NCBI GenBank assembly: GCA_900291925.1
Contig: UWYS01000014.1
Location: 248,001-312,000, forward strand
Direction: 5' to 3'
Source: Thecaphora thlaspeos
Lineage: Eukaryota > Basidiomycota > Ustilaginomycetes > Urocystidales > Glomosporiaceae
DNA length: 64,000 nucleotides
In this document: positions 22,342-34,692 of the stretch, piece by piece
Position numbering within the stretch: the first letter of the stretch is position 1
How the letters are laid out: each line of letters opens with the position of its first letter
The notes under the pieces: model-generated
Databases searched by the model: none
Told to the model about the DNA's origin: nothing
Seen by the model: only the letters and a program-made list of their open reading frames with translations
Translations under genes and position numbers: made by a program

Positions 22342-24085
22342 TTTTCTGTTGGATCGGAAGGCGTGGGTACAGAGGCAATGGATGGTGGTGGTGATGATGG
22401 TCAACGACGTCAGTAACGAGGTTTCTTCGTCCGGATGCAGGGGGATGCTGCGTTCGGCCCGGTCCAACTCCGGTCTTCGAGAGTCCTCTGCAACAAGTCA
22501 TCTGCTATGAATCGGCAATCGTCGACGTCCGAAGTCTGAGACTTCGGGCAGCATGCGTCCAATAGGGAGAGACCTTCGTCCGGCCCGCCTTCGCAAACGC
22601 CCAGAGTTCCGTCGTGGCCGGGTCATTGAGATCCCCCATTACCCCGATATCACCACGGTCATTACGACGCCTGCTGTGGGGCTGTATCTTAGATTGCCCT
22701 ATTCCGAGATCGCTCGTCCGCCACTCCTCCAAATTTGTGCTGTCCGCACGACTCTGTCGGTTCCATTCGTCGTGTCTCTGGTCGAGGCGGGCGTCTCTGT
22801 CGATGTGTCTCTATTTCGTCGATGCTGGCGCTGATGGTGCAATTCGCTGAAGTCGTGGATGGTTCGAGACGGCGAGTGCGACACTTACGCTGCGTTGTGC
22901 CGGGGGGAGAGTGACGGGTGTCAGGTGAGAGAGGATGGTCTTGAGAAGGTGGAGATCGGACGATGGTGACAAGGGGGCGGCCGGCGTGTGCTGGGCACAT
23001 GGGGCGGGCTGGCGGGTCTTCCCTTCAAAGACGGGCGGCCCCGCCGACCCAGCTCGCTTGCCGCCCTGCCCAAGGCCTTGTAGCCTGGCTGGCTTGGCGG
23101 GGGGCCTTGGCTGGCTGTGGCTTCGCCGGCGCCTTCGATCCACAAATTTCGAAAAACAAAAAAATGCGCGCCCCGCGCTTTAGCTGCAACGCCGAAAAAT
23201 TCGCACACTCGCAGGCTCAAAGACCACTCACGTGCCGAAAGAAAAAGAAATATTCATCGAGTCGAGAGTGCGAGAGAGGGAGGCAGCCCACCCTAGCTAG
23301 CCCAGCTGGACAGGGCCAAGGCAACGGGCGACGGGCAGGAACTCAGCGAGGGCGAGGCACGGAGGCCGGCCGAGACTGCGAGAGATCAGAGCGAGCAGCG
23401 GCGAGCGGCAGCAGCAGCAAACTCGAGAACGAGCAAGGAGACCCCCGGCCAGCCAGCGCGCCAGCATCGGCGCTCGATCTCCCCTCTTCTGCTCTTCCCA
23501 TCCCCTTGATCCTACCAGCCATCCTCAAGATACACAGCCAAGGTAAGCTATACACCATTCGACGGTGATGACGGTGACAATTGCGCTCGGCAGCAACAGC
23601 ACAACACCGAACCGACAGCGCAACCCGACATCGACGACGGCAGCAGCAGCAACAGCACGATGTCGACCGCAGCAGGGGCAGAACAGACGACACCATGCTG
23701 CTAAGTCCAGCACACGACATACGACGCAGAACCCGACATTATTGCCGCTACCCCTAAACGCCCATCCTCCTCGCTGAAGGCCCGATGCGACGATCCCCTG
23801 GACAACCTATGCCTCAGCGCATACCTCTGAGCTGCGCTCTTGTAGCGTCGCCAAAAGACGGCCCACGCTTGCAGCGAGAACGAATCTCCGACCTGCACGT
23901 AACAGACGATCGAGGACGACGATCGCTTCGCCTATCCCCGCCGCGACAACTGCTGCCGTCTCCAGAATGTGCCGTCGGTCCCGGCTGCGTGCCCGCCTCG
24001 CAGAACACGACAGCAGGGAGGGCCGACTAACTTCATCTCGACATCACTCTGTCCTCTACGACGCTCGCTTGCTTGTCTATACTAG
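22342..24085. other. Shared upstream region of divergent RPL30 and RPL37
   Basis: 1.74 kb between two head-to-head ribosomal protein genes. No coding block was recognised. A CCAAG|GTAAGC sequence at about 23538-23548 could be the donor of a 5'-UTR intron ending at the ATACTAG that directly precedes the RPL37 ATG (24086). This would place the RPL37 promoter near 23.4 kb. The 23050-23260 stretch includes A-rich patches in an otherwise GC-rich area. Confidence 0.45.
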
Positions 24086-25053
24086 ATGACGAAAGGTACC
24101 ACCTCGTTCGGTAAGCGACAGTGAGTATCAGGACAAATGGCTTCCCGCGGGCCCAAGTGACGACGCAGACGCTGGTCAGAAGGAGTGCTAATGGTTGGGA
24201 CTGGGATGGGTGAATCGGTATGGTCGAAACTGCGCAAACAACCATGAGCGCTGTATGATGGGATGTTGTCCAACGACCGATGAACCGAAGGCAAAGTCGA
24301 AGTCAAATGATTTGCATTGGCGATGGGGAGGAGTGGAAGGAAATGCGACTACAGCTCAATCAGGCGGCAACGTAGCTGAGCGCCCCCAAGGCGTCAGCAC
24401 GAAGGACGACGGATTCGGCAGAGACGGACAGATGCGACAATATCGTATGTCGCGGCCGAAGGTGTCGGACGAGAAGGCGGCGGATCATACAGTCCGTCAC
24501 AAGGAAGTGAAAAAGGGGGACGAGCATGGACGGGACCATTCTGACCAGCCTCGTAGAGCACGATCCAAGACCCTCAGCGATTTCCTCGTCACCGCTCAGC
24601 GAGGGGAGCGACCTGGTAGTCACGCATGCAGAGTAAAGAGGAAGACCCTAGGACTCACCATGAAAACTTCTCGCTCTTCCACCACCGACCGTTTCCTCAC
24701 CTCGCAGCAACAAGTCGCACGGCGTCTGCCGCCGCTGCAACAAAACTTCGATGCACAAGCAGAAGAAGAGTAAGTGTCCCTACATTGATGCTGAGGAGCG
24801 CAGGCCTCGTCTTCGCAACCACCCATTCTGACCCTGATCATCTACCTTCCGTTCTTCGTCCGCCTGCACCGCAGCTTGCGCTTCATGTGGATACCCCGCC
24901 GCCAAGATCCGCTCGTACGAGTGGGCCCAGAAGGCCAAGCGCAGGAAGACGACCGGTACCGGCCGCATGCGCTACCTCAAGACCGTCCCGCGCAAGCAGA
25001 AGAACGGCTTCCAGACTGGTGGACCCACCAAGAAGGCCGCTGCCACTGCCTAA
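24086..25053 (+). CDS. 60S ribosomal protein L37 (eL37)
   Basis: Three exons, 24086-24120, 24708-24769 and 24875-25053; predicted 91 aa. The joined protein begins [16 protein letters not shown] and contains the zinc-binding pairs C-x2-C in [12 protein letters not shown] and [17 protein letters not shown]. It continues [26 protein letters not shown] and ends [11 protein letters not shown]. Each join splits a codon and gives the family sequence (CA|C for His, A|CT for Thr). The first intron is 587 bp, again unusually long for this window. Component of the large ribosomal subunit. Confidence 0.95.
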
Positions 25054-25659
25054 ACAGGCAGCAGCGCTAGCGTAGTCCCTCTACCTCTCTCTCTCCTTGG
25101 TCCCTCTCTTCTGCTCGGTAGTCGTCCCTCGTTGTATCAACAACCTCACGCACACACACGCACACACCTCCATGCATCTGCGCGCCCTCTCCGCAACGCG
25201 CATATATACATACGCACCTTCACACACAACACAAACCAAAAGAATAAAGCTTTGATCCGCCGACGAGGTCAAAGGATTCTACGCACACGAGAGGAAGGCG
25301 ATCACGCTGCCTTTGTGTGCGATACTGTCGGGAGGCTGACGACGGTCAGGAAGAGGTGGTATGAGGCTGCCGCGGTGGTGTAGAGGGCGAAATGGCCTCG
25401 TTCCGGGTCCGGCTTTGATATCTCAATGCAGGGTATGCTTCCTTTTTGCTTACCGTCCATCGGATGAAAAAGATCCGTAGACTTCACCACACACATGCTC
25501 AGCCTTGGATCGCGCCGCTTTCGATGAAAGTTCCTAGTTTGCCTCTCTCCACAACGCTGCCGACGACAGAGTCGCTTCCTCCTGCCCCCTGTAACGAGCT
25601 ACGATCTGGCAGCGTCTACCTTCGTCCCTAGTGATACAGGTGAGATCTCCCTCGCTCCG
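25054..25659. other. Convergent 3' region of RPL37 and LEO1
   Basis: About 600 bp with CT- and CA-rich stretches (CACACACAC words near 25148-25166). No gene is supported. Confidence 0.6.
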
Positions 25660-27891
25660 TCACTCGTCATCGTCACTCTCGATGATCCTCTTTTTCTTGA
25701 TGTTGCCGGCCGACGTATCGCCGTTTCCGTCCTCGTCGGCGGCCGTCGTCGCCACTGCTGCCGTGGGACCACCGGCATTGTTCGCTTCTCCCTCGGCATC
25801 CTGCTCGTCGTCCTCATCGTCACTCCATGATCGAGAGGCCTTCTCCTTGGCCGCTTTCTTGGGCGATGTGTCGGTGCTCGAGGCGGCCTTTTTGCGAGCT
25901 CGCTCTTGCTCCTCCTGCGTTGACGTAGGGAAGCGTGGAAGAGGCAAAGTCTTAGGAACAGGTCCGGAAAAGGGAGGGAGGAAGAAAGGAAGCGGGACCT
26001 CAACGATACTCACGATCCTGGCCTCGGCAAGCTCCATTTCATCCAGCTCGTCGTCAATCTCCATGCCGTCGCTCTCGTAGTCGGAACGCTTCTTCTTCCT
26101 GCTGTATCCGCCGTCGGCCGCGTCTTCGTCGTCCTCCTCGTCGTTGACAATGAAGCCGTCGTCCTCGTCGGCGTACTTGCCGGCGGCGGCCCGTTTGGCG
26201 TCGCCGCGAGTCTGCCTCAGCCCGCGTCCCGGTCCGCCGGCCCTCTTCTCGGCCGCATCACCGTCGACGCTCATCGCATCGCTCTCGTCGCTATAGAAGC
26301 CAGCTGTGCCGCGCGGTCCCGCGCCACTCTTCCTGCCGCCCGATGTCGCCGCCGACCGGCCGCCGCGCCTGCGCGACTCGATGTCGAACATGTCGTCGTC
26401 GAACTTGCCGCTCTTCCGATCGGCCCTCTGCCTCTCTCGGATGCGTCGCTTCTCGGCATCCTTGAGCTCTTTTTCGATTCGCGCCTTTTCCAGCTCGGGG
26501 TCGCGCGCGCCTTCGCTCGCCGCCGTCGCGACGACGCGCGCCGTCTTCTGGAAGCGCAGCGCCTTGGCAATGCGCATGTGCGTCTCGGAGCGGGTGTCGG
26601 CCGGCGTAAAGGCCAGCGAACCGGCAATGGGGCCCTCGGCCTCCATCACGGCCGCCTTTGGGTGCGGCACGACCAGGTACGACAGGCTCTGAGCGGGCCG
26701 CGACGAAGAGCCAGCTCCGCCCATCGGCATCGAGCGGACATCGGCCTGGCTCTGCGACGGAGCCATTATGCCCTGAGACGACGGCCCGGGACCTGCCTGG
26801 GACTGCGACTGCGACTGGATGGACCCATTGTTGTTGGCTGCCGCCGTCGCGCTCGCCACCGCCTGCACCCTGCCGGATTCCGTTTGCTGGGTGATGTCGA
26901 ATAGCTCGCGTCCGACTTGGAGCGACATGGTGCCATCGCTCCACCGGACGATGCGGGCGTTGGACTCAGGCACGCGTGCGCCATCGTCGTCGAGCTGATC
27001 GGAGTAGCGCCAGCGGATCGTGTTCGAGGTGCGCAGCAGGCTGACGGCGCCGGCGTCATGGCTGAAGCCAGTGGTGAAGCCCTCGTTCCGGAGCATCTCC
27101 TCCTCGACCTCGTCGTCCCACGTCTCGGCGTCAAAAGGTTGGGTGGCATAGCGGAGGAAGTGCGGGATCCTGACCATCCAGTGCTCCTTTGTGCGTCGGA
27201 CCGGCATCTGCGGGAGCGCGAGGTGGGCCATCTCGATGTTCTCGTCCGGCTGCACGTCGTCGTCCTCCTTATACTCGAGCTGCCTTCGCACCTCGTCGTC
27301 CTCGTCGTCTTCCAGCTCGGCAGACCTTCGGAAGGGGCTGGTTCGCGGCGATACGGAGCCACTTCCCCTTCTCACCGGTGGCGAGACGGATCGGCTAGGT
27401 GCAGATGTCCCCTTACCCTTTGACTTGGCGCTTGACCTCGGCGGAGTCGCTGCCGCTGCCGTTCTCGAAGGCTCTGGAGAGGCCGAGTCGGTGCCTAGGC
27501 GTTGTCGAGCCCGCCTCGACTGCCTCACCACGCCTGCATCCTCGTCATCGTCATCCTCGACGGCAGCAGCCGGGGCACGGTCGCCATTCGATCTGACTCG
27601 AGCGCGTATCTGCTCCTCTTCATCCTCGTTGTTCTCGTCCTCGTCATCGCCAAAGAGGTCGTTCTGGAGATCCTTGGCGGCGTCCTCTTCGGCGACCTTG
27701 CTGGCTCGATTCGCGAGCTCTTGGGTATGTGCAGATTCCTGCGACCGTGCCTTCTCTTCTTCTTCTCGATCATCTTGGTTTTCGGGAGATGCGTCTCGTC
27801 TGGACGAAGCGTCGACTGGCGCTGCGACGCTGGTATTGGTAGGGGTCTCTCCTGCCTCTGCAGGCGGCGGGGAAGACGCCGCGTCGGACAT
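25660..27891 (-). CDS. LEO1, Paf1 transcription elongation complex subunit
   Basis: Exons 27891-26014 and 25914-25660; predicted 710 aa. The N-terminal ~210 residues are acidic/Ser-rich (NDLFGDDEDENNEDEEEQ), typical of Leo1. The conserved core begins NIEMAHLALPQMPVRRTKEHWMVRIPHFL and continues ETWDDEVEEEMLRNEG, NTIRWRYSD, ESNARIVRWSDGTMSLQVG and FDI. A second conserved block has LSYLVVPHPKAAVMEAEGPI, SLAFTPADTRSETHMRIAKAL and a basic helix. The C-terminus is rich in acidic and basic repeats and ends IIESDDDE. The intron at 25915-26013 (GTGAGT...CAG) is 99 bp with no stop in frame, so retention would add 33 residues. Leo1 binds Paf1 and RNA and helps Pol II elongation and histone modification in the nucleus. 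Confidence 0.92.
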   Translation of the reverse strand: MSDAASSPPPAEAGETPTNTSVAAPVDASSRRDASPENQDDREEEEKARSQESAHTQELANRASKVAEEDAAKDLQNDLFGDDEDENNEDEEEQIRARVRSNGDRAPAAAVEDDDDEDAGVVRQSRRARQRLGTDSASPEPSRTAAAATPPRSSAKSKGKGTSAPSRSVSPPVRRGSGSVSPRTSPFRRSAELEDDEDDEVRRQLEYKEDDDVQPDENIEMAHLALPQMPVRRTKEHWMVRIPHFLRYATQPFDAETWDDEVEEEMLRNEGFTTGFSHDAGAVSLLRTSNTIRWRYSDQLDDDGARVPESNARIVRWSDGTMSLQVGRELFDITQQTESGRVQAVASATAAANNNGSIQSQSQSQAGPGPSSQGIMAPSQSQADVRSMPMGGAGSSSRPAQSLSYLVVPHPKAAVMEAEGPIAGSLAFTPADTRSETHMRIAKALRFQKTARVVATAASEGARDPELEKARIEKELKDAEKRRIRERQRADRKSGKFDDDMFDIESRRRGGRSAATSGGRKSGAGPRGTAGFYSDESDAMSVDGDAAEKRAGGPGRGLRQTRGDAKRAAAGKYADEDDGFIVNDEEDDEDAADGGYSRKKKRSDYESDGMEIDDELDEMELAEARIVSIVEVPLPFFLPPFSGPVPKTLPLPRFPTSTQEEQERARKKAASSTDTSPKKAAKEKASRSWSDDEDDEQDAEGEANNAGGPTAAVATTAADEDGNGDTSAGNIKKKRIIESDDDE

Positions 27892-28341
27892 GGTGGGAGC
27901 GTGCGAGAGGGGACAGAGCGAGCGTGTGAGAGGGTGGCCAGCTGAAGCTCCTCTGCTGACAGAACAAGGTATAAGGCGGGGAAGAGGATGGGGGAGAAGA
28001 AGCGAGATAGAAGATGAAGCGAGGCCAAGTTCTTGGGGAGCGTGGCCAGTTCGCCAGACGGACAGGTGACCTTCCCGCCTCGCTATGAGGGGCGAGCGCG
28101 GCGGCCCGATGCCCCCTCGGCTGCCAGCCCCGATCCATACGATCGGCTCGGCTGCCTCCACTTTTTTATTCCTTGATCGCGCCCACCCAGGCAGGAGCAC
28201 GGCTGCCTGACGTAGGCGAGCAAGCGCCGAGGGGCGAGCCGACTCAGCACACTTGCGACCACCTCCATCCAGCCTCCCTTCTTGACCACCAGCCGCCCAA
28301 CCAACCCGCGATTCCCACCTCCCCTTCGCCTGCACCCTACC
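27892..28341. other. Bidirectional promoter region LEO1/MGM101
   Basis: 450 bp between divergent starts; GC-rich, no internal gene. The minus frame of LEO1 is open through it, but the residues are not conserved-looking and MSDAASS at 27891 is the sensible start. Confidence 0.6.
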
Positions 28342-29971
28342 ATGAACGTCCTTCCTACGCTGACGCGCATTGCGTCTCGTCGGACCATCAGGCTCGCCAC
28401 CCGCTCCTTTTCGGCATGCACCGCGCCCGTCTTCAGCTCGCGCCCCAAGCAGGCCGGCGGCACCTACCAGCGCGCCGCACCTTCGACCGCCAGGACTGGC
28501 CTCAAGGACCTCCACCCGCTCCCCGACTCGATCAAGGAGAGCATCACCACCAACGCCGAGCCCAGCGAGCCCTACTCGCCCTCTGGCAACTCGAACGCGC
28601 CTGAGGACCACTCAAGCCGACCTGCGCAGCTCGGCCATTCGGCGCCCGACGGAGACCCCGCCGTCGCCGCCCCCGGGCAGGTCGGCCGTGGCGCCAGCGG
28701 CTCGAGCTCGGCACAGCAGGGCAACGCGACCTCGGAGGCGTGGGGAACCAGCTTCTCTGGCCTTGGCGAAAAGTCGTTCAGCAAAGAGACGGTGGATGTC
28801 CTTAACGCGCCCATCAACGAGCAGGATATTGAGATCAAGCCAGGTGAGTGCTCCGCGCTCGCTGTCTTCCCCTTCGTCCCTTCGTTCCGTCTCTTTTTCT
28901 CCAGTCCCTCCCTGCTGTTCTCCCTGCTACCCCCATGCCGAGACCAATGGTGCGAGGCTGCGGGCGCATCGTCCAGACGCTGATCGAGCGTTCCGCTGCC
29001 TTGCACCTTGCGCTCCGCTGTCACTAGGTCGCGCTCCCCAGGATGGCCCTTCGGCTCGCAAGGAAGGTGGCTGGGAGTAGCAGACGGTGTGCAGTCTTTT
29101 ACCGGTCCTAATTATAGCCGCTCTCGAGTAGAACACTGATGGCTTTAGAGCTGTAGCATAGTAGAGGCAGATGCGCTGAGCCCTTCGGTCGCTTGCTCTA
29201 GAGGATCGTAATCATGTTCTCGCCTCCCTCTTTCGCCCTGTTGAGAAGCTGCCGCCTTGCGAGGTTGAACGACGCTGACACGATGCCTCTGCCAGACCCA
29301 ATCTGCTGCTGGACACAACACGCCCATATTCCCAGACGGGCTCATCTACCTTCCCGAGATCAAGTACCGCCGGATCCTGAACAAGGCCTTCGGACCGGGA
29401 GGCTGGGGCATGGCGCCACGAAGCGAGACGAACGTCGGCCAGGGCATCGTCAGCCGGGAGTGGGTGCTGATCTGCCAAGGAAGGTGAGTCTAATCCGCGG
29501 CGGATGGACCGGAGCGGCGCTACAGCTAGCAGCCCAGGCTGACACGTCCTGTTCCTCCCCGTGGCATCCGTCCGTCTTGCGCGGCAGGTTTGTGGCGACT
29601 GCGCGAGGCGAGCAGGAATTCTTCAAGCCCTCTGGCGTCCCAACCGCCTCGGAGGGAGCCAAGTCGAACGCGCTGATGCGATGCTGCAAGGACCTGGGCG
29701 TCTCATCTGAGCTCTGGGATCCGCACTTCATCCGCCAATTTAGGAAGAAGAATTGCGTCGAGGTATGGTGCTCCGATACGACGGGGAAGAAGTAAGTAGC
29801 GGCAGCGGCAGCAGCAGCAGCCATGTATGGCGATGGACGATCCTGCATACTGACTCTTCCACTTCGCTTCTACCCCAATGCGCGCCTATCACCACGCACA
29901 GAAAGAAGCTTTGGCGTCGCAAGGATGACCCGGCTTTCGAATACCCCTGGAAGGAAACCGGGTTTGCATAG
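28342..29971 (+). CDS. MGM101, mitochondrial genome maintenance protein
   Basis: Four exons, 28342-28843, 29336-29483, 29588-29791 and 29902-29971; predicted 307 aa. The N-terminus ([26 protein letters not shown]) is an arginine-rich mitochondrial presequence. A Ser/Pro-rich linker follows, then the Mgm101 core. Its blocks are [83 protein letters not shown] and [22 protein letters not shown]. All exon joins split codons and rebuild these motifs. The protein is a Rad52-related single-strand annealing factor of mitochondrial nucleoids needed to keep mtDNA. The first intron is 492 bp. Confidence 0.93.
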
Positions 29972-31052
29972 GAGGAGGCTCGGAGACCTCTCTGCCTTAG
30001 CTCGACGTCAAGAGAGCGCTCCTTTTGCCAACACACACGTTGTTGCTGCTCAACTGGACAGGACTCTCCCCTGCATATATCGCGCTTTGTTCACACCGCT
30101 CGCCACTGAGAACCCACTCGCTGATCTCAAAAAGCACCGTGTGATTTGCGATTCTCCAGCGATCTTCCTCATGAGCTTCTCTACTGGCCAGAAGAGATGC
30201 AATCTAAGAATTTAACAGCGAGTCTATCTTGTCAGCGGGGGTGAAAGGTCAAGGGGGAGAGCGAGCTAACTACACCAAGCATTGGCGCTGAGCCAGCAAG
30301 CAGTGGACGCGGCTCCGAGGCACAGCGCGAAAAGGGCCCGGCAGGCAAACGAGGCGTTGGCTTGTGCGCGCTCGATCACATCCGCGCGGCGGCGGCGGCG
30401 GCGGCGGCGGCTGCGGCTGTGGCTGCTTCGAAGCTTGAAGCTCGATTCTGATGCCGCTCTTCCACATCACCGCCTTGCTCGATCGAGGCCTCTACACTCT
30501 TGCCCTGCTGCTTGCCACCACCGCAAGGCATTCTTATTCCTTCGCCACCTCTCGCGCGCAACCGACCGTCGGAACCCTTTTCTGCCCGCGCTAGCCGCAC
30601 AAACCTCATCTGGCACCAATCCAACGAACCCTCGTACCGACAGCTGCAGGCGAGCTCAGGTCGAAGCCAGTTCTATAGCAACATCATACCACCAACACCA
30701 CCATCACCACCACCGCCGCCGCTCCCACGTCCTTTCTAGCGACGCTCGGCTCGTCGTTTACACGCATATCCTCGATAGTGGCCTCGCTACCATCCTCTAC
30801 GAGTCCGCAGCAGCTTCGTGCCACCGACAAAGCCGTGGCAAGCCTTGGCGCACGTCTTAGCTCATTCGTCTATCCGACTCACGCCCTGACAAGCTTGCCG
30901 AGCGTCGCAACTTCACAGAGAGCTGGAACCTCTCGCAGAGCCATCACGCACGCCGCCCACTAACAGTATCCGATAGCCGGCCTGATTGCCACGTCGCTTG
31001 CAGCTCTTACCACTACAAGCACTTCCCCTAGCATCCAACCCACCGTCTCGCC
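29972..31052. other. Intergenic, 1.08 kb, upstream of 4E-T-like gene
   Basis: No supported gene. A GCG/GGC trinucleotide run lies at about 30389-30420, and CT/CA-rich leader-like sequence at 30440-31052. The plus frame 30282-30860 is open but not protein-like. Confidence 0.55.
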
Positions 31053-34000
31053 ATGGCAACGAGTGAGTTCCATCGATCCAGCGGTCCCAGATGCAGCGGC
31101 TCACCCTTGCGTTCGAGTGCTCACAGTGTGCTGATCGCATATCACGCCCACGTCCCTCCCTTCGCCCGTCTTCGGTGTCGCCTTCTCCAGCCGGTCCGCC
31201 GCCAGGACTCGGCCATCGAGCTCCGGCGGCATCATCACTACCACCGAACCCTTTCTCCAACTCCTCACAAGCTAGCCCCACCAAGCCCGCAGCCAACCTG
31301 GCACCCCAACGCTCGGATGCCGTCGCATCGACTGGAACAAGGCCCAGCTCTTGCCCTCGCACTTACGGCCGAGCCGTTCTCTTGGCTTACAGCTCCAGCC
31401 CGCTTGTCAGGCCACCACGGGGCATGGCGCCTCTCAGCCATTGGTTTGGGTAAGCATCTCATCCTCTTCGCGCTCCATCAACGATCGATTATCCGCTGCG
31501 GCCAGCGCATCGTTGGATTTACAGCTTGCTGATCGAGCTTCTCTTCCCTCGCACTTCGCACAACCGCACCCTTCGCAGCGAGTACCAGCCGTACCATCAC
31601 AAGTCACTGCCGTACCAGTACCGCAACTCTCCTCGGCGCAACGCAGAAGAACCTGTCGCCTCGCCCAGCCCCGCACCCGCAGAGGCCGAGCCGATCGAGC
31701 CTAGCGTCCACAGCGGTGGTCTGATCGGCGGAGCTCTGGGAGGCTTCGGACCCAAGAGGGAAGTGGGTGGTCGGTGAGTATCCGAGCTCGGAATAGTCGA
31801 GAAGTCAACTGTCAGAAGCGTTGGCGTCTGGACAAGCAGACTGACATCGACAACGCAACCGACGCCATCGCATCGCTTCAGCTTCGGACGGCGACAGGAA
31901 GAGAGGGAGAAAGGCGAGAGAGGACTTCGCGCCGGAGGTGAGTGTGATCGCCGCGCTGGGTCCGGCCGCTGCCTGTGAATGCAGCGGTCCTGACTCGTCT
32001 CCCTTTGAAAACTCGATTGCATTCGATCAGGCCTTCCATCCCGAAACTTCGCGCCTTCCGGCAAGAACCCCTTTGGGCAGATCTCAGCCAGCGGTACCTT
32101 CCGACCTGCAGGAAGCCAAGGGGGAGTGTCAGGCCGCGAGCGAGAGCCGCGAGGACCCAGAGACGGGGGTCCAGACAGTCCCTCGGAATTCCGCAGGGTG
32201 AGTTCACCGTCTGAAGCCGCCGTCGGCACGCTTCTGAAAGGAGCTCGAATTACAGCCTCACACGCCACCTCTGACGCCCTCTCTCGCCTCGTCCCGTCTC
32301 ACCTCATTCAATGGACAGTTCCCGCTTTCGGAACGATCCGCGTCGTTCGGCAAGGAACGCAACCGCGATCGAGACGCTCCTCCCCATCTGGCAGGATCCA
32401 GTGAGGACCGTCCGCGGAGCGGTACGCGCGACCGCTACGGAGAGAGCGAGAGGTCTGGTAACGGCCGAGACTTCAGCGGCCTCCGAGACAGGAGGCGCGG
32501 TGGCGTCCTAGAGGGAGATGAGGATCTGGAGGACGGCGGCGAAACAATCGAATCGCCCCGGGTCAGGAAGACGGGCGGCGCGGATCTGGCCTCGGACTGG
32601 CGGAAACCGAGCGACAAGGATCGCTTCGCTCTCCCTCGCGCGGCCGGCTATGCCAACGGGGCAACCGACCGGCTCAGAGGCGATCGATTGGCCCGGGAAC
32701 GAGGAGGCAAGGGTCAGCCTTCGTGGATGGGCGATGGCGAGTCCGGCGACTCGCCTGCCTGGATGGACGAAGAGACCAGCTCGCCGCTTACGACGCCCTC
32801 TAAAGTGGGCAGCTTCGGCGCTTTTGGCAGACGCAAGGAGGCCGAGGCAGAACTGCCTCGGTCGAAGGACGAGCTCGGGAGAGCCGTCGACAGCATCCAG
32901 GCGTTCAAGGCGCAGATGAAGGAGCGCGAGAGGCAGGAGAGGGAACGGGCGCTGGGCGGCAGCGGCGCCGGAGGTGGCATTGGGCCCAGGCTTGACGAGT
33001 ACGACTTCAAGGCGGACAACGGCAGCCACGACGACGGCCCCTCCCAGGTCGGCGCTGCGGCAAGCCAGTCCGATGCTCAGCAAGACGGTCGCAGCAAAGA
33101 AGTTGGTGGGGACGATGCCAGCTCTGGAGGTCCGCCTCCAGGCCTCTATGACACGATCTCGAACAGCCACGGTGGCAGCGGCGCTGTCACCGACGCTCCG
33201 CCTGGCCTCCCGGGCCGCTCGAGCCGGTTCGCACGATTCTTTGACGGACGGCCCGGCATGCGAGACCCTCAGGCCGCTGCGCTGGCTGCTCAGCAGAAGC
33301 TGCTCGAATCGCGCGGAGACATTGTATCATCCGTGCCGAGCACCGACCGGCCGTCTTCGGCCGCTGCCAAGGAGAGGGAGGTCACCCCCGCGAAGGATGC
33401 GCCGGCTGTCCCCGCGGCTGCTGCTCAGAGCAGTCAGGGAGCCGCGAGCGGGATCAACATCGCCGAGCTCTTCAAGCAGGCCTCGTCGAAAGATGGCGGC
33501 GAGAAGCGAGCAGACGGCCAGCCAAAGGCCAGCGAGGCGGATGTTGAAAGCATGCAGAAGCTGATGGCCATGCTACAGGCCGGCGGCGGTAGTGGCAGCG
33601 CCAGCGGCTCGCAGTCTGGCGGACCACGGTCAAACGATGGCCGAAGCACGGCGACGCCGGTCAATGCTCAAGGGCCCCGGCCGGACTCTGTCAACAGGAT
33701 GCGAGAGCTTCTCGGCGGCCACGGAGCGGGCACGCCGGGCAGCCAGGCCGACCAAAGAGCCAACGGCATGCCCTCGGACAGCGAGCGAGACCAGGTCGTA
33801 TCGCCCGAAGTCAGCCACCATCAAGCGCCGCACGGCTACAGCTTCCCGCCCGGTATCGGACCCAACATGCACCAACAGCACCCACACCAGCACCAGTCGA
33901 AGAACGAGCCTGGCCTCGACCAGCGTGGCCACCACTCTCGGGTTGTGAGCACATCGAACATGAACAATCAGCAGACTCAGCAGCGCTCTCAGTCGCCTGG

Positions 34001-34661
34001 CATCCAGGCCGCGACCTCGCCCTACAACGATCATGCCGCCCTCCACCGCAACCAACAACAGCAGCAGCAGATTTCCGGCTATCCCGGCGGCGGTCCCAAC
34101 TCTCGACCGGGCGAGCCTCCGAACCTCGGACCCTTTGGCTACCCTTCGCCGGGAATGGGACCCGGCAACGTTGCCGGACGGACCCCTTTTGGCATGGACC
34201 CTCGAATGATGGGACGCCCTCCCATGGGAGCTCCCGGCCTGGGCTCGCCGGGTCCGGGGCAGCTGCCGCCGCACATTGCCGCCGCGCTCGGTTTCGGGCG
34301 CGGGCCTGTGCCTCCTCCCGGTCTGGCCAGTCCCCCTCCCCCTCCTGGCGGTATGGGCGGACCGGTGCGCGGAGGACCTTCGATGTCGGGTCAGTTCCCG
34401 CAATTCCCACCGTTTGGCGGCCGACCCCCGCCTCCAGGCATGCCGCCGCAGCTGTACCAGCAGCTGATGAGCCTCCCGCCTCACCTGCAGCAGCAGCTGC
34501 TGTCTGGCGGTCTTCCCGGTGGACCCGGCGGTCCGGGACCTATGCCCGGCCCGGGAGGTCCGAGGTCGCCTTATGACATGCCCATGCTGCAGCAGCAGCA
34601 GCAGCAGCAGGGTGGTGAGGCCAGGGGCACCCAGATGCCCACGTCGCCCCAGCCGCACGGT

Positions 34662-34692
<31 letters not shown>

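Noticed and set aside
22553..22834. Short plus-strand frame between RPL30 and RPL37
   Set aside because: No recognisable family and no splice context; probably chance in a GC-rich promoter region.
30282..30860. 192-codon plus-strand open frame before the 4E-T-like gene
   Set aside because: Arg/His/Ser-rich, low-complexity content from a GC-rich leader; no conserved block.
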